DNA from: a virus
Strand: one strand, 5' to 3'
Length of the DNA stretch: 22,213 nt
Virus record (IMG/VR): IMGVR_UViG_3300017788_000201
Span: 1 to 22,213 of that record
Both the position numbers and the translations under genes were made by a program. The notes beneath the pieces are model-generated. The model had not been told where the DNA came from and ran no database searches. It saw nothing but the letters and a program-made list of their open reading frames with translations. Below are positions 12,288 to 17,487 of this stretch, piece after piece. Every line of letters starts with the position of its first letter. Position 1 is the first letter of the stretch.

Positions 12288-12389
12288 GAGCGCGTGGCGG
12301 AACGCAAAGACGCAATGAGGCCCGATACCTAGTAGCGAGCCAAGGGCAGTCAGACTAGGAAACTGCAAGTTCAAATCTTGCCGCGCTCA
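12288..12389 (+). tRNA. tRNA-like RNA 2, enlarged central region
   Basis: The acceptor stem is perfect over 7 bp (GAGCGCG / CGCGCTC). The T-arm is canonical, GCAAG-TTCAAAT-CTTGC. The D-arm is GCG/CGC and the 5' part (GTGGCGGAA...AGACGC) resembles Leu/Ser tRNAs but lacks the GG of the D-loop. About 51 nt lie between the D- and T-arms, more than a class II tRNA needs. They can form an arm CCTAGT/ACTAGG (12328-12333 with 12354-12359), or a mismatched anticodon-like stem TGAGG/CCTAG with loop CCCGATA. CCA is not encoded. The ends are clearly tRNA-like; decoding is doubtful. Confidence 0.5.
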
Positions 12390-12415
12390 TCCCATTTCAA
12401 CCTGAAACACACACT

Positions 12416-12787
12416 ATGAGAGTCCGACTCAAAAACCTCGGCGGCTACATTGACTACCAAGGAACCGTCACGGGTCTTGCGTTTCAAGAAACAGCCACCC
12501 TTCCGTCGTCAAAAGCGGCATTAGCCGTTCCGCGTTCAAAAGAATCATGGGTGCATGTGAAATGGGACATTCCCCACCATCCATGCACTTCGCCCATCCA
12601 GTTGAAGCATTTGATACCGCTTGAGATTGGCGAACTGATCGGACAACCAAAGGACAAACCGACTTCACCCCTAGCCCTCCGCTTGGCCCACATTCTCGAT
12701 CATCACATCACAGGGAATCAGCTTGTCGAAGGCGTTCACGCTCTCTTTGTGGACATTCAAAAAGCAATCATCGAATTCAAACCCTAA
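12416..12787 (+). CDS. Orphan protein (123 aa)
   Basis: A 123-residue protein. Residues 1-75 are strand-rich (RVRLKNLGGYIDYQGTVTGLAF, then WVHVKWDIPHHPCTSPIQLKHLIPL), resembling a small beta-barrel domain in which a Trp-x-x-Val-x-Trp strand is followed by a 'HLIPLE' strand. The rest is helical (LALRLAHILDHHITGNQLVEGVHALFVDIQKAI). No family is assigned. The ATG follows an A/C-rich stretch (CCTGAAACACACACT) without a ribosome site, 27 bp after the second tRNA-like RNA; it may share that transcript. Confidence 0.73.
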   Translation: MRVRLKNLGGYIDYQGTVTGLAFQETATLPSSKAALAVPRSKESWVHVKWDIPHHPCTSPIQLKHLIPLEIGELIGQPKDKPTSPLALRLAHILDHHITGNQLVEGVHALFVDIQKAIIEFKP

Positions 12788-12794
12788 TCACACT

Positions 12795-13067
12795 ATGCAG
12801 CGCAGCGAATCCAGCACAACTCAAGTCAACGCCTCTTTGCGTTACTGTCACGAAAACGCCGTGAACATCTTCGGCCCCGTGCGTGAAATCAAGCGGGCAT
12901 GCATCAACAAAATGCGCAACGTCGGCCCACTCAAGAACGTGCCGCAAGAACCAAAAATCGTCCGCCCCTTGGGCATCCGCATCACAGAGAACGTCAAAAA
13001 GCATTCGGCAAAATACAAATCACGCGCCAAAGAACTCGCGCAAAGTTTCCTTCGCTGGCGTGCGTAG
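12795..13067 (+). CDS. Basic orphan protein (90 aa)
   Basis: A 90-residue basic protein with an ordered central region (ASLRYCHENAVNIFGPVREIKRACINKM), then a Pro/Lys-rich linker and a helical basic end (AKYKSRAKELAQSFLRWRA). No family is recognised; nucleic-acid binding is possible from charge. The ATG at 12795, 7 bp after the previous stop, is preferred to the in-frame ATG at 12723 inside the upstream gene. A long GC-rich hairpin and repeat copy 8 follow. Confidence 0.7.
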   Translation: MQRSESSTTQVNASLRYCHENAVNIFGPVREIKRACINKMRNVGPLKNVPQEPKIVRPLGIRITENVKKHSAKYKSRAKELAQSFLRWRA

Positions 13068-13082
13068 GTTAGTTGGGTAACG

Positions 13083-13121
13083 GGGGGAGAGGGGTTTCAG
13101 TAGTGTGTTCCTCTCTCCCCC
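13083..13121 (+). terminator. Long GC-rich hairpin after 12795-13067
   Basis: A 12-bp stem with one G-U pair: GGGGGAGAGGGG (13083-13094) with CCTCTCTCCCCC (13110-13121), loop of 15 nt. No T-run follows. Its last bases overlap repeat copy 8. Confidence 0.6.
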
Positions 13122-13171
13122 TAAGACTTTTACCTACGCCAGGCGTGCCCTGGCTAGGTAATTTCCCTAAG
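13120..13171 (+). repeat. 52-bp three-hairpin element, copy 8
   Basis: Hairpin A is partly changed (CCTAAGACTTTTACCTACG), hairpin B is CCAGGC-GTG-CCCTGG, and hairpin C is TAGGTAATTTCCCTA. The promoter for 13258 follows. Confidence 0.82.
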
Positions 13172-13223
13172 AGAAAAAAAACACACAAAAAAGTCTTATC
13201 CAGCATAATGCTCAATTTTAATC

Positions 13224-13251
13224 TTGACAATCCCACAAATCCAAGTAAACT
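13224..13251 (+). promoter_or_regulatory. Leaderless-type promoter for 13258
   Basis: A perfect TTGACA (13224-13229), 16-bp spacer, TAAACT (13246-13251), 6 bp to the ATG. Confidence 0.72.
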
Positions 13252-13257
13252 ACCACC

Positions 13258-13632
13258 ATGAACGTCACCATCACCTTCACCAAAGAACAATTCCTCGAAC
13301 TGCTGGTCAAGTCCCCTATCGTGCGCGAGTGGGCCTATAACACCATTCTTCCCCTCCAAACGGAGAACAACGAACTTGCCATTCTCCAGCACTATGCGGA
13401 CGAAATGAACAAACAGTTCCCCGATGCCGACCGCAACAAAGTCCCCGCAATCAAGTGGTTGCGTGCCGCCGTGCGCGATGAGGCGCACTTGAAGGTGTTC
13501 GGGAAGTTTGGTTTCTCGTCTTACCCCTCCGATGTGAACACGGAGGGTCACTCGATCAACAACGGTTGTCTTACGCTCGTTGGCGCGAAGCAATTCGTGG
13601 AAAAGTTCTGCACCCCAAAACCTTCCGTGTAA
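13258..13632 (+). CDS. Orphan protein (124 aa)
   Basis: A 124-residue protein that starts with a strand and helix (VTITFTKEQFLELLVKSPIVREWAYNTILP), continues helical (ELAILQHYADEMNKQFPDADRNKVPAIKWLRAAV) and ends with a loop-rich region and a helix (GAKQFVEKFC). It has the look of a small phage enzyme modulator or DNA-binding protein, but I recognise no family. It is a single-gene unit between copies 8 and 9. Confidence 0.76.
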   Translation: MNVTITFTKEQFLELLVKSPIVREWAYNTILPLQTENNELAILQHYADEMNKQFPDADRNKVPAIKWLRAAVRDEAHLKVFGKFGFSSYPSDVNTEGHSINNGCLTLVGAKQFVEKFCTPKPSV

Positions 13633-13643
13633 TCAACGCTTGC

Positions 13644-13695
13644 CCTAGGTGAAATACCTAGGCCAGGCATGCCCTGGGTAGGTAAAATCCCTATG
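13644..13695 (+). repeat. 52-bp three-hairpin element, copy 9
   Basis: Hairpin A is CCTAGGT-GAAAT-ACCTAGG (7 bp perfect), hairpin B is CCAGGC-ATG-CCCTGG, and hairpin C is TAGGTAAAATCCCTA. A GTGCCAA motif lies at 13731-13737. Confidence 0.86.
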
Positions 13696-13777
13696 CCCGC
13701 GTAGGGAAAAGTCTTAGGGTAGCATAAAGCGTGCCAACTCGCGCAGAATAAAAATTGCATAAAAATGCCTTTCGCCC

Positions 13778-13805
13778 TTGACTCTCTGCCGTTCTGTGAT
13801 ACAGT
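13778..13805 (+). promoter_or_regulatory. Promoter for 13815
   Basis: TTGACT (13778-13783), 16-bp spacer, TACAGT (13800-13805), 9 bp to the ATG. Confidence 0.65.
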
Positions 13806-13814
13806 TATCGCGCT

Positions 13815-14060
13815 ATGAAGAAACAAACACAAGCCATTGATGTGCTGGTTAACCTCGTTGACTGGCTGATGAATAACGACCGTGAAACCCTCGCGCCCGC
13901 TTTCGCCGCTCTGAAAATTGACGCGGAAACGGTGTTTGCTGCTTTTGACCACGCTTACGGCGAGGAAGAAAGCGAAGATGACAACGACGGGCATCTGGTC
14001 TCGCGAGCGCGTGCAAATCAAGAATTGCGCCTGATGGGAGTTGACATTGACGGAGAATAA
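13815..14060 (+). CDS. Small acidic orphan protein (81 aa)
   Basis: An 81-residue protein: helical start (QAIDVLVNLVDWLMNNDRETLAPAFAALKIDAETVFAAFDHAYG), then a run of Glu/Asp (EEESEDDNDGH), then a short helix. No family is recognised; strong negative charge in the linker could mimic nucleic acid. Its last codons (TTG ACA TTG ACG GAG) contain the -35 box for the next gene. Confidence 0.74.
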   Translation: MKKQTQAIDVLVNLVDWLMNNDRETLAPAFAALKIDAETVFAAFDHAYGEEESEDDNDGHLVSRARANQELRLMGVDIDGE

Positions 14061-14068
14061 GCTATCTT
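14041..14068 (+). promoter_or_regulatory. Leaderless-type promoter inside the end of 13815-14060
   Basis: TTGACA (14041-14046) lies in the last codons of the previous gene. A 16-bp spacer leads to TATCTT (14063-14068), then 5 bp to the ATG at 14074. Confidence 0.72.
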
Positions 14069-14073
14069 GTGCC

Positions 14074-14706
14074 ATGACTCCAAAACTTGCCAAAGAACTT
14101 ACTGGCGGACTTTCTAAGCCGTCGAAAATGCCTGGTTTTGCCTACTCCATCCCTGCGGAGGAATGCAAAGTCGGCTCTAAATTGCGAAAGGTCAAAGGCT
14201 CCATTTGTGAAAAGTGTTACGCTCTCAAAGGGCGTTACGTTTTCTCAAATGTGAAAAATGCCTTGCGCAAGCGGTTTGACAGCCTACTGAATGCCGAGTG
14301 GGTGGCGGCTATGGCTTTTCAAATCTCGCAAGCCAGCGTGAACGTTTTCCGCTGGCATGATAGCGGCGACCTGCAAAGCGTCGAGCACTTGGAACGCATC
14401 GCGGAAGTTTGCCGCCTAACCCCTGACGTTCGCCATTGGTTGCCTACTCGCGAATACGGCATGGTTACAGAATACAAGGCGCGGCATGGGGAATTTCCCG
14501 ACAACCTGAATGTGCGTCTCTCTGCTTACTCGATAGACGGGCCGCTGCCCGAAGGGGCCGCGAATCGCTTAGGAGTTACCCTGTCTGGCGTTACTCGCGA
14601 CATGAGCAAGGTCACATGTCCCGCCTATCAGCAGGGCGGCGTATGTGGTTCATGCCGAGCATGTTGGAGCAAAGAACAAAAAGCCGTAATCTATCCCGCA
14701 CACTAA
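14074..14706 (+). CDS. GP88-like Cys-rich phage protein (210 aa)
   Basis: A 210-residue protein resembling the phage 'gene product 88' family, whose function is unknown. Visible signatures: KMPGFAYSIPAEECKVGSKL, CEKC at about 45-48, FRWHDSGDLQSVEHL in the centre, and a C-terminal Cys cluster C-x8-C-x2-C-x2-C (about 182-197). The Cys-rich ends suggest a metal or iron-sulphur site, and the layout has a passing similarity to radical-SAM-like proteins, but no CxxxCxxC radical-SAM motif is seen. The TTG-started longer frame at 14041 is rejected because the promoter places transcription at 14074. It is the second largest gene of the array. Confidence 0.75.
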   Translation: MTPKLAKELTGGLSKPSKMPGFAYSIPAEECKVGSKLRKVKGSICEKCYALKGRYVFSNVKNALRKRFDSLLNAEWVAAMAFQISQASVNVFRWHDSGDLQSVEHLERIAEVCRLTPDVRHWLPTREYGMVTEYKARHGEFPDNLNVRLSAYSIDGPLPEGAANRLGVTLSGVTRDMSKVTCPAYQQGGVCGSCRACWSKEQKAVIYPAH

Positions 14707-14723
14707 CCCTAAACCTTTCTCCT

Positions 14724-14780
14724 ATGCTTGCATTCGTGTTTCTGGTTGCGGTGGTTGCTCTCCTTAGCAGACATCGCTAG
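14724..14780 (+). CDS. Possible hydrophobic micropeptide (18 aa)
   Basis: A very short open frame from ATG 14724 to TAG 14778 encodes a hydrophobic segment (MLAFVFLVAVVALL) and a basic end (SRHR), like a single-pass membrane micropeptide. It has no clear ribosome site or promoter and is 17 bp after the GP88-like gene. Composition alone supports it, so confidence is low. Confidence 0.25.
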   Translation: MLAFVFLVAVVALLSRHR

Positions 14781-14793
14781 GTCATAGCCCTAC

Positions 14794-14822
14794 GGGAGGG
14801 GGCGCGAAAACCGCCCCTTCCC
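14794..14822 (+). terminator. GC-rich hairpin after the GP88-like gene
   Basis: An 11-bp stem with one G-U pair: GGGAGGGGGCG (14794-14804) with CGCCCCTTCCC (14812-14822), loop CGAAAAC. No T-run follows; repeat copy 10 begins 12 bp later. Confidence 0.6.
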
Positions 14823-14834
14823 CTAGGAAACCTC

Positions 14835-14886
14835 CCTAAGAAAATTACCTAGGCCAGGCGTGCCCTGGGTAGGTAAAACACCTAAG
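14835..14886 (+). repeat. 52-bp three-hairpin element, copy 10
   Basis: Left arm CCTAAGAAAATTACCTAGG, hairpin B CCAGGC-GTG-CCCTGG, hairpin C TAGGTAAAACACCTA. An extra CCTAGG at 14822 precedes it, as if a partial copy abuts. A GTGCCAA motif lies at 14915-14921. Confidence 0.85.
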
Positions 14887-14970
14887 AAAATCCCCTATAC
14901 CCTAAGCAAGTGCCGTGCCAAGTCATGCAGGAATCGAAAAAAGAAAAATGCGCGTGAAGGTGAAAAGATG

Positions 14971-14998
14971 TTGCTTTTTGTTTTTCCTCGGCTATCTT
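14971..14998 (+). promoter_or_regulatory. Promoter for the DUF932 gene
   Basis: TTGCTT (14971-14976), 16-bp spacer, TATCTT (14993-14998). The ATG is 44 bp further on, giving a leader of about 38 nt made mostly of A and C, without a ribosome site. Confidence 0.68.
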
Positions 14999-15042
14999 TA
15001 GCACGTTAACAGAAACAACAAACCAATAGAACACACACCACT

Positions 15043-15822
15043 ATGTCACTCCTGATTGCCAAGAATAAAGTCTCCTTCGATGAACTCAAAGGCACGAAAA
15101 CCCCTGACGGCACCGATAGCTTCCAGCCCATCGGTCACGCCCTCTTGGTGGATGAAACCCGTCAAGCCATCGAGCGTGCTGGCTACACCGTCAAGGAAGA
15201 GGAACACGCGCTCGCTCGCATGGGCCAGCGTTACTTCGGCGGCTTCGTCATCACTGGCAAGAACATTGATGCGACTGATCGCCAGCTTGTGCTTGGCCTT
15301 CGTAACGCGCACGACAAGTCCTTCGCCGCTTCGGTCTGTATCGGCAACCGCATGATCGTCTGCGAAAACCTCTGCTTCGCCAGCGACATTAAGCTCTCCC
15401 GCAAGCACACAACTAACATCCTGCGCGACATCCCCCGCGTGCTGAGTGAAGCGGTGGGCCGTCTCGTCTCGCACTTTACGGACATGCAGGCTCGCATTGA
15501 TCGCTACAAAAACCACGAACTGTCGCTCGACGCTGCCGCTGGTCTGGTCATCCAGCTTGCGGATGGCAAGGCCATTCCCGCTCGCGAGGTCTATCCTGTG
15601 ATCGAGCAGTTCCGCACCCCGAACCACCCCGAATTCGAGGGCCGCACTCTCTGGTCACTCTACAACGGCGTGACTGAGTGCCTGAAAGGTGGCGACCTTT
15701 CCAAGCTGCCCGCCCGCACGATGGTCATGCAGTCCATCTTTGACGGTCTGGCGGGTCACTCGCCCATCATCGAAGTGGAAGTGGTGGACGCTGCCGACCT
15801 GAACGACGACAGCGCGGAATAA
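15043..15822 (+). CDS. DUF932 phage/plasmid-like protein (259 aa)
   Basis: A 259-residue protein of the DUF932 / phage-plasmid-like family, whose biochemical role is unknown; members occur in phages, plasmids and beside repair or anti-restriction genes. Recognisable parts: an N-terminal strand-rich region (PIGHALLVDETRQAIERAGY), the core (GGFVITGKNIDATDRQLVLGLRNAHDKSFAASVCIGNRMIVCENLCFASD) with the family-typical 'R.S.D.S......G..V.VC.N....' order, then a long helical C-terminal half. Strong biased codon use and its own promoter with an A/C-rich leader suggest high expression. It is the largest gene of the array and is followed by a good terminator. Confidence 0.82.
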   Translation: MSLLIAKNKVSFDELKGTKTPDGTDSFQPIGHALLVDETRQAIERAGYTVKEEEHALARMGQRYFGGFVITGKNIDATDRQLVLGLRNAHDKSFAASVCIGNRMIVCENLCFASDIKLSRKHTTNILRDIPRVLSEAVGRLVSHFTDMQARIDRYKNHELSLDAAAGLVIQLADGKAIPAREVYPVIEQFRTPNHPEFEGRTLWSLYNGVTECLKGGDLSKLPARTMVMQSIFDGLAGHSPIIEVEVVDAADLNDDSAE

Positions 15823-15839
15823 GTAAGCGAGACTCCTAC

Positions 15840-15865
15840 GGGGGCGGGAAACCGCCCCCTTTCTT
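15840..15865 (+). terminator. Intrinsic terminator after the DUF932 gene
   Basis: A perfect 8-bp stem GGGGGCGG / CCGCCCCC with a GAAA tetraloop, followed by TTTCTT. This is the best intrinsic terminator of the array. Confidence 0.8.
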
Positions 15866-15875
15866 ATGCCTTCTC

Positions 15876-15927
15876 CCTAGGGAATTTACCTAGGCCAGGC
15901 GTGCCCTGGCTAGGTAAAACACCTAAG
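15876..15927 (+). repeat. 52-bp three-hairpin element, copy 11
   Basis: Hairpin A is CCTAGG...CCTAGG with TAGGGAATTTACCTA, hairpin B is CCAGGC-GTG-CCCTGG, and hairpin C is TAGGTAAAACACCTA. Close to the consensus. Confidence 0.87.
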
Positions 15928-15950
15928 CATAAAAAGAGAATAAAAAAGAC

Positions 15951-15978
15951 TTGCGCCACATCAAATCTCTGCTACCTT
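15951..15978 (+). promoter_or_regulatory. Leaderless-type promoter for 15985
   Basis: TTGCGC (15951-15956), 16-bp spacer, TACCTT (15973-15978), 6 bp to the ATG; preceded by GAATAAAAAAGAC. Confidence 0.74.
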
Positions 15979-15984
15979 TACAGC

Positions 15985-16155
15985 ATGAACAAGAAATTCA
16001 GTGTTTGGTTTGAAACCCGCAGTTACAACGCAATCGGCAGTTACACTTCGCGGGAAGTGACAGTCGAGGCGGCGGACGAAGATGCTGCCTATGAAGCTGC
16101 AATGAACTACTTCCACAGCATCAACTTGGAAACCCCGCTTTCCCATCAAATGTAA
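15985..16155 (+). CDS. Small orphan protein (56 aa)
   Basis: A 56-residue protein with a strand-strand-helix pattern (KKFSVWFETRSYNAIGSY, SREVTVEAADEDAAYEAAMNYFHS), a form seen in many tiny phage proteins that resemble half of a beta-alpha fold. No family is assigned. The start is fixed by the promoter 6 bp upstream; the longer frame beginning at 15901 runs through repeat copy 11 and is rejected. First of a unit with 16165. Confidence 0.75.
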   Translation: MNKKFSVWFETRSYNAIGSYTSREVTVEAADEDAAYEAAMNYFHSINLETPLSHQM

Positions 16156-16160
16156 GGAGG
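16154..16160 (+). promoter_or_regulatory. Strong Shine-Dalgarno site for 16165
   Basis: AAGGAGG ends 4 bp before the ATG at 16165 and overlaps the stop of the upstream gene. It is the only strong site of this kind in the array and belongs to an internal operon gene, in contrast to the leaderless first genes. Confidence 0.8.
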
Positions 16161-16164
16161 TAGC

Positions 16165-16428
16165 ATGAACGAATCCACGCACAACCCCATGTCGTTTACT
16201 AACCTCTTTCTGCTTCATGAAGTGCTGGTGGCGGCTAATACCCCTTGGGCGAAAACCAACTTCTGTCCGACAGATCGAATGATTCAGGCGTGCGAGTTGA
16301 AAGACTGTCGCTACTTTCGTGAAAACTCTTTGTGTGGCGTGGTTCATTGCGGCGACGAATTCTTCGCCGTCACCTGTACAAACGATGAATGGGTGAAAGC
16401 AGATGAAGTATCTGTTGACCCGTGGTAA
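16165..16428 (+). CDS. Small Cys-containing orphan protein (87 aa)
   Basis: An 87-residue protein with five cysteines spread over the second half (FCPTD, ACELKDCRYF, NSLCGVVHC, VTC), which might bind metal. N-terminal part helical (FTNLFLLHEVLVAANTPW). No family is recognised. Translation is supported by the strong ribosome site 4 bp upstream. Its last codons hold the promoter of the next gene. Confidence 0.78.
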   Translation: MNESTHNPMSFTNLFLLHEVLVAANTPWAKTNFCPTDRMIQACELKDCRYFRENSLCGVVHCGDEFFAVTCTNDEWVKADEVSVDPW

Positions 16429-16442
16429 TTGTCTGCTACCTT
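16415..16442 (+). promoter_or_regulatory. Leaderless-type promoter inside the end of 16165-16428
   Basis: TTGACC (16415-16420) lies in the Val-Asp-Pro codons at the end of the previous gene. A 16-bp spacer leads to TACCTT (16437-16442), then 6 bp to the ATG at 16449. Confidence 0.72.
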
Positions 16443-16448
16443 TCCATC

Positions 16449-16739
16449 ATGAACACACTACTCGAAACCCTTCTCAACGGCGGCTACATCAGCCCCCAAT
16501 TCGTCAACAACTACGAAAAAGTGTTCCCTAATCTGACGGTCACAATCAAATGGTGTGACTCCATGAGAGAGACGACCACTCTTGGCAGCGTCAATGAATG
16601 TATGAAACAGGGCGCGAAACGCGGCGATTGTGTGCGCGAGGCTTTCATTCCCGCTTTTTGTCACGCCGCACTTTGCAAAGCTTTCGGCATCACTGACGAA
16701 GATCAGGCGAAATACTATCAAGACAATCCCACCATCTAA
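16449..16739 (+). CDS. Small orphan protein (96 aa)
   Basis: A 96-residue, mainly helical protein with four cysteines (KWCDSM, NECMKQGAKRGDCVREAF, CHAALCKAFG). The Gly-Gly-Tyr-Ile-Ser-Pro-Gln-Phe start suggests a capped helix. No family is recognised. The in-frame codon at 16422 precedes the transcription start and is rejected. It is followed 4 bp later by the next gene. Confidence 0.75.
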   Translation: MNTLLETLLNGGYISPQFVNNYEKVFPNLTVTIKWCDSMRETTTLGSVNECMKQGAKRGDCVREAFIPAFCHAALCKAFGITDEDQAKYYQDNPTI

Positions 16740-16743
16740 CACC

Positions 16744-17103
16744 ATGAACCGAGTCCGAGTCTATCGAAACCTCCATAAGAAATGCCTTTCTGTGCTTCAT
16801 CGCACGCCGAAGGGCTGGCGTCTCCTGAAACATGTGCCGCGCTTGGAACTTCTGAACGTTGTGTTCAAGGTGTCGCAGGCTGGCCGCGAACGTGTCGTGC
16901 GCGAGAAGCGGAAGAATGTTCATGCGTTTGTCGAAGGCGACGACTGTGGCGTGACCAACATCACAAGCAGCAATCTCCGCTTCATCGGCTACAACCCCTA
17001 TGTGGCGGGCGAATTCCGCGACAAGGAAACCCAAAAGCCAGCACGCGAGGCATCGTGGGCCTTCATCAACGAAAAAGGAATCACTGCCATCAACGTCTTG
17101 TGA
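16744..17103 (+). CDS. Conserved phage protein of unknown function (119 aa)
   Basis: A 119-residue basic protein. VRVYRNLHKKCLSVL at the start and GRERVVREKRKNVHAFVEG in the middle match a pattern I associate with a conserved phage family of unknown function; the basic central strand region may bind nucleic acid. The ATG at 16744 follows a CATCTAACACC stretch 4 bp after the previous stop, without a ribosome site. It is the last gene of the rightward array, and repeat copy 12 starts 12 bp later. Confidence 0.78.
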   Translation: MNRVRVYRNLHKKCLSVLHRTPKGWRLLKHVPRLELLNVVFKVSQAGRERVVREKRKNVHAFVEGDDCGVTNITSSNLRFIGYNPYVAGEFRDKETQKPAREASWAFINEKGITAINVL

Positions 17104-17115
17104 GTAGTGCTTGCG

Positions 17116-17167
17116 CTTAGGTGAAACACCTAGGCCAGGCGTGCCCTGGCTAGGTAAAATCCCTAGT
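17116..17167 (+). repeat. 52-bp three-hairpin element, copy 12
   Basis: Hairpin A is CTTAGGTG-AAA-CACCTAGG: the T-G and TG/CA changes keep pairing. Hairpin B is CCAGGC-GTG-CCCTGG and hairpin C is TAGGTAAAATCCCTA. It marks the end of the array. Confidence 0.86.
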
Positions 17168-17269
17168 CATTCAACCTAGTCAACTCACCTACTACTTATT
17201 ACGTCCCTTATTACGTCTTATTTGGTTCCGTTATTAGGAGCAATGCCGCTCGCATTATTTAATGCTTTT

Positions 17270-17349
17270 TTATTTGGTAGTGCCCTTATTTGGCAACACT
17301 CTTATTTGGTAGTGCCCTTATTTGGAGGCGTCTGTATTTGGCGCACCTG
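17270..17349 (+). repeat. Five exact-period 16-bp tandem units running into tRNA-Arg
   Basis: Units start at 17270, 17286, 17302, 17318 and 17334. Each begins TTATTTGG (GTATTTGG in the last); units 1 and 3 are identical (TTATTTGGTAGTGCCC). The last unit covers the encoded CCA and the end of the tRNA acceptor stem. Looser TTATT motifs continue upstream to about 17195. On the tRNA strand each unit reads CCAAATAAG, so the CCA of the tRNA is in register with the repeat. Confidence 0.85.
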
Positions 17350-17415
17350 GCAGGGATCGAACCTGCGACCTACGGATTAGAAATCCGCTGCTCTAGTCCA
17401 CTGAGCTACAGGTGC
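17339..17415 (-). tRNA. tRNA-Arg (anticodon UCU)
   Basis: A complete cloverleaf: acceptor GCACCTG / CAGGTGC, D-arm GCTC...GAGC, anticodon arm GCGGA-TTTCTAA-TCCGT with anticodon TCT, T-arm GCAGG-TTCGATC-CCTGC, discriminator G and an encoded CCA (17341-17339). It reads AGA (and AGG by wobble). It lies downstream of the RuvB-like gene, with that gene's terminator between them, and no separate promoter is evident. Confidence 0.95.
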
Positions 17416-17427
17416 TTGCAAAGTTTT

Positions 17428-17471
17428 GCCTCCCCCCGCCCGCGCTTTGTAAGCCGTTAAAAGGGGGAGGC
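17428..17471 (-). terminator. Terminator-like hairpin after the RuvB-like gene
   Basis: GCCTCCCCC pairs with GGGGGAGGC (17428-17436 with 17463-17471), a 9-bp stem with a loop of 26 nt, 16 bp after the stop of the leftward gene. Only a short AAAAC/TTTGC stretch follows, so efficiency is uncertain; the tRNA-Arg lies just beyond. Confidence 0.6.
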
Positions 17472-17487
17472 GGTCAACGCACCACCA

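Noticed and set aside
13548-14093. Minus-strand 181-residue open frame
   Set aside because: It crosses repeat copy 9 and promoters and runs antisense to two well-supported genes with promoters; no start signals.
15046-15627. Minus-strand 193-residue open frame
   Set aside because: Antisense shadow of the DUF932 gene, whose biased codon use leaves the opposite frame open.
7367-17167. CRISPR array
   Set aside because: The 52-bp repeats are separated by whole genes of 200 to 1600 bp, not by uniform short spacers, and no cas genes are present.
7367-17167. The 52-bp elements as simple intrinsic terminators
   Set aside because: They are made of three small hairpins, are not followed by T-runs on the plus strand (A-rich instead), and several lie after a separate GC-rich hairpin that would already serve as terminator.
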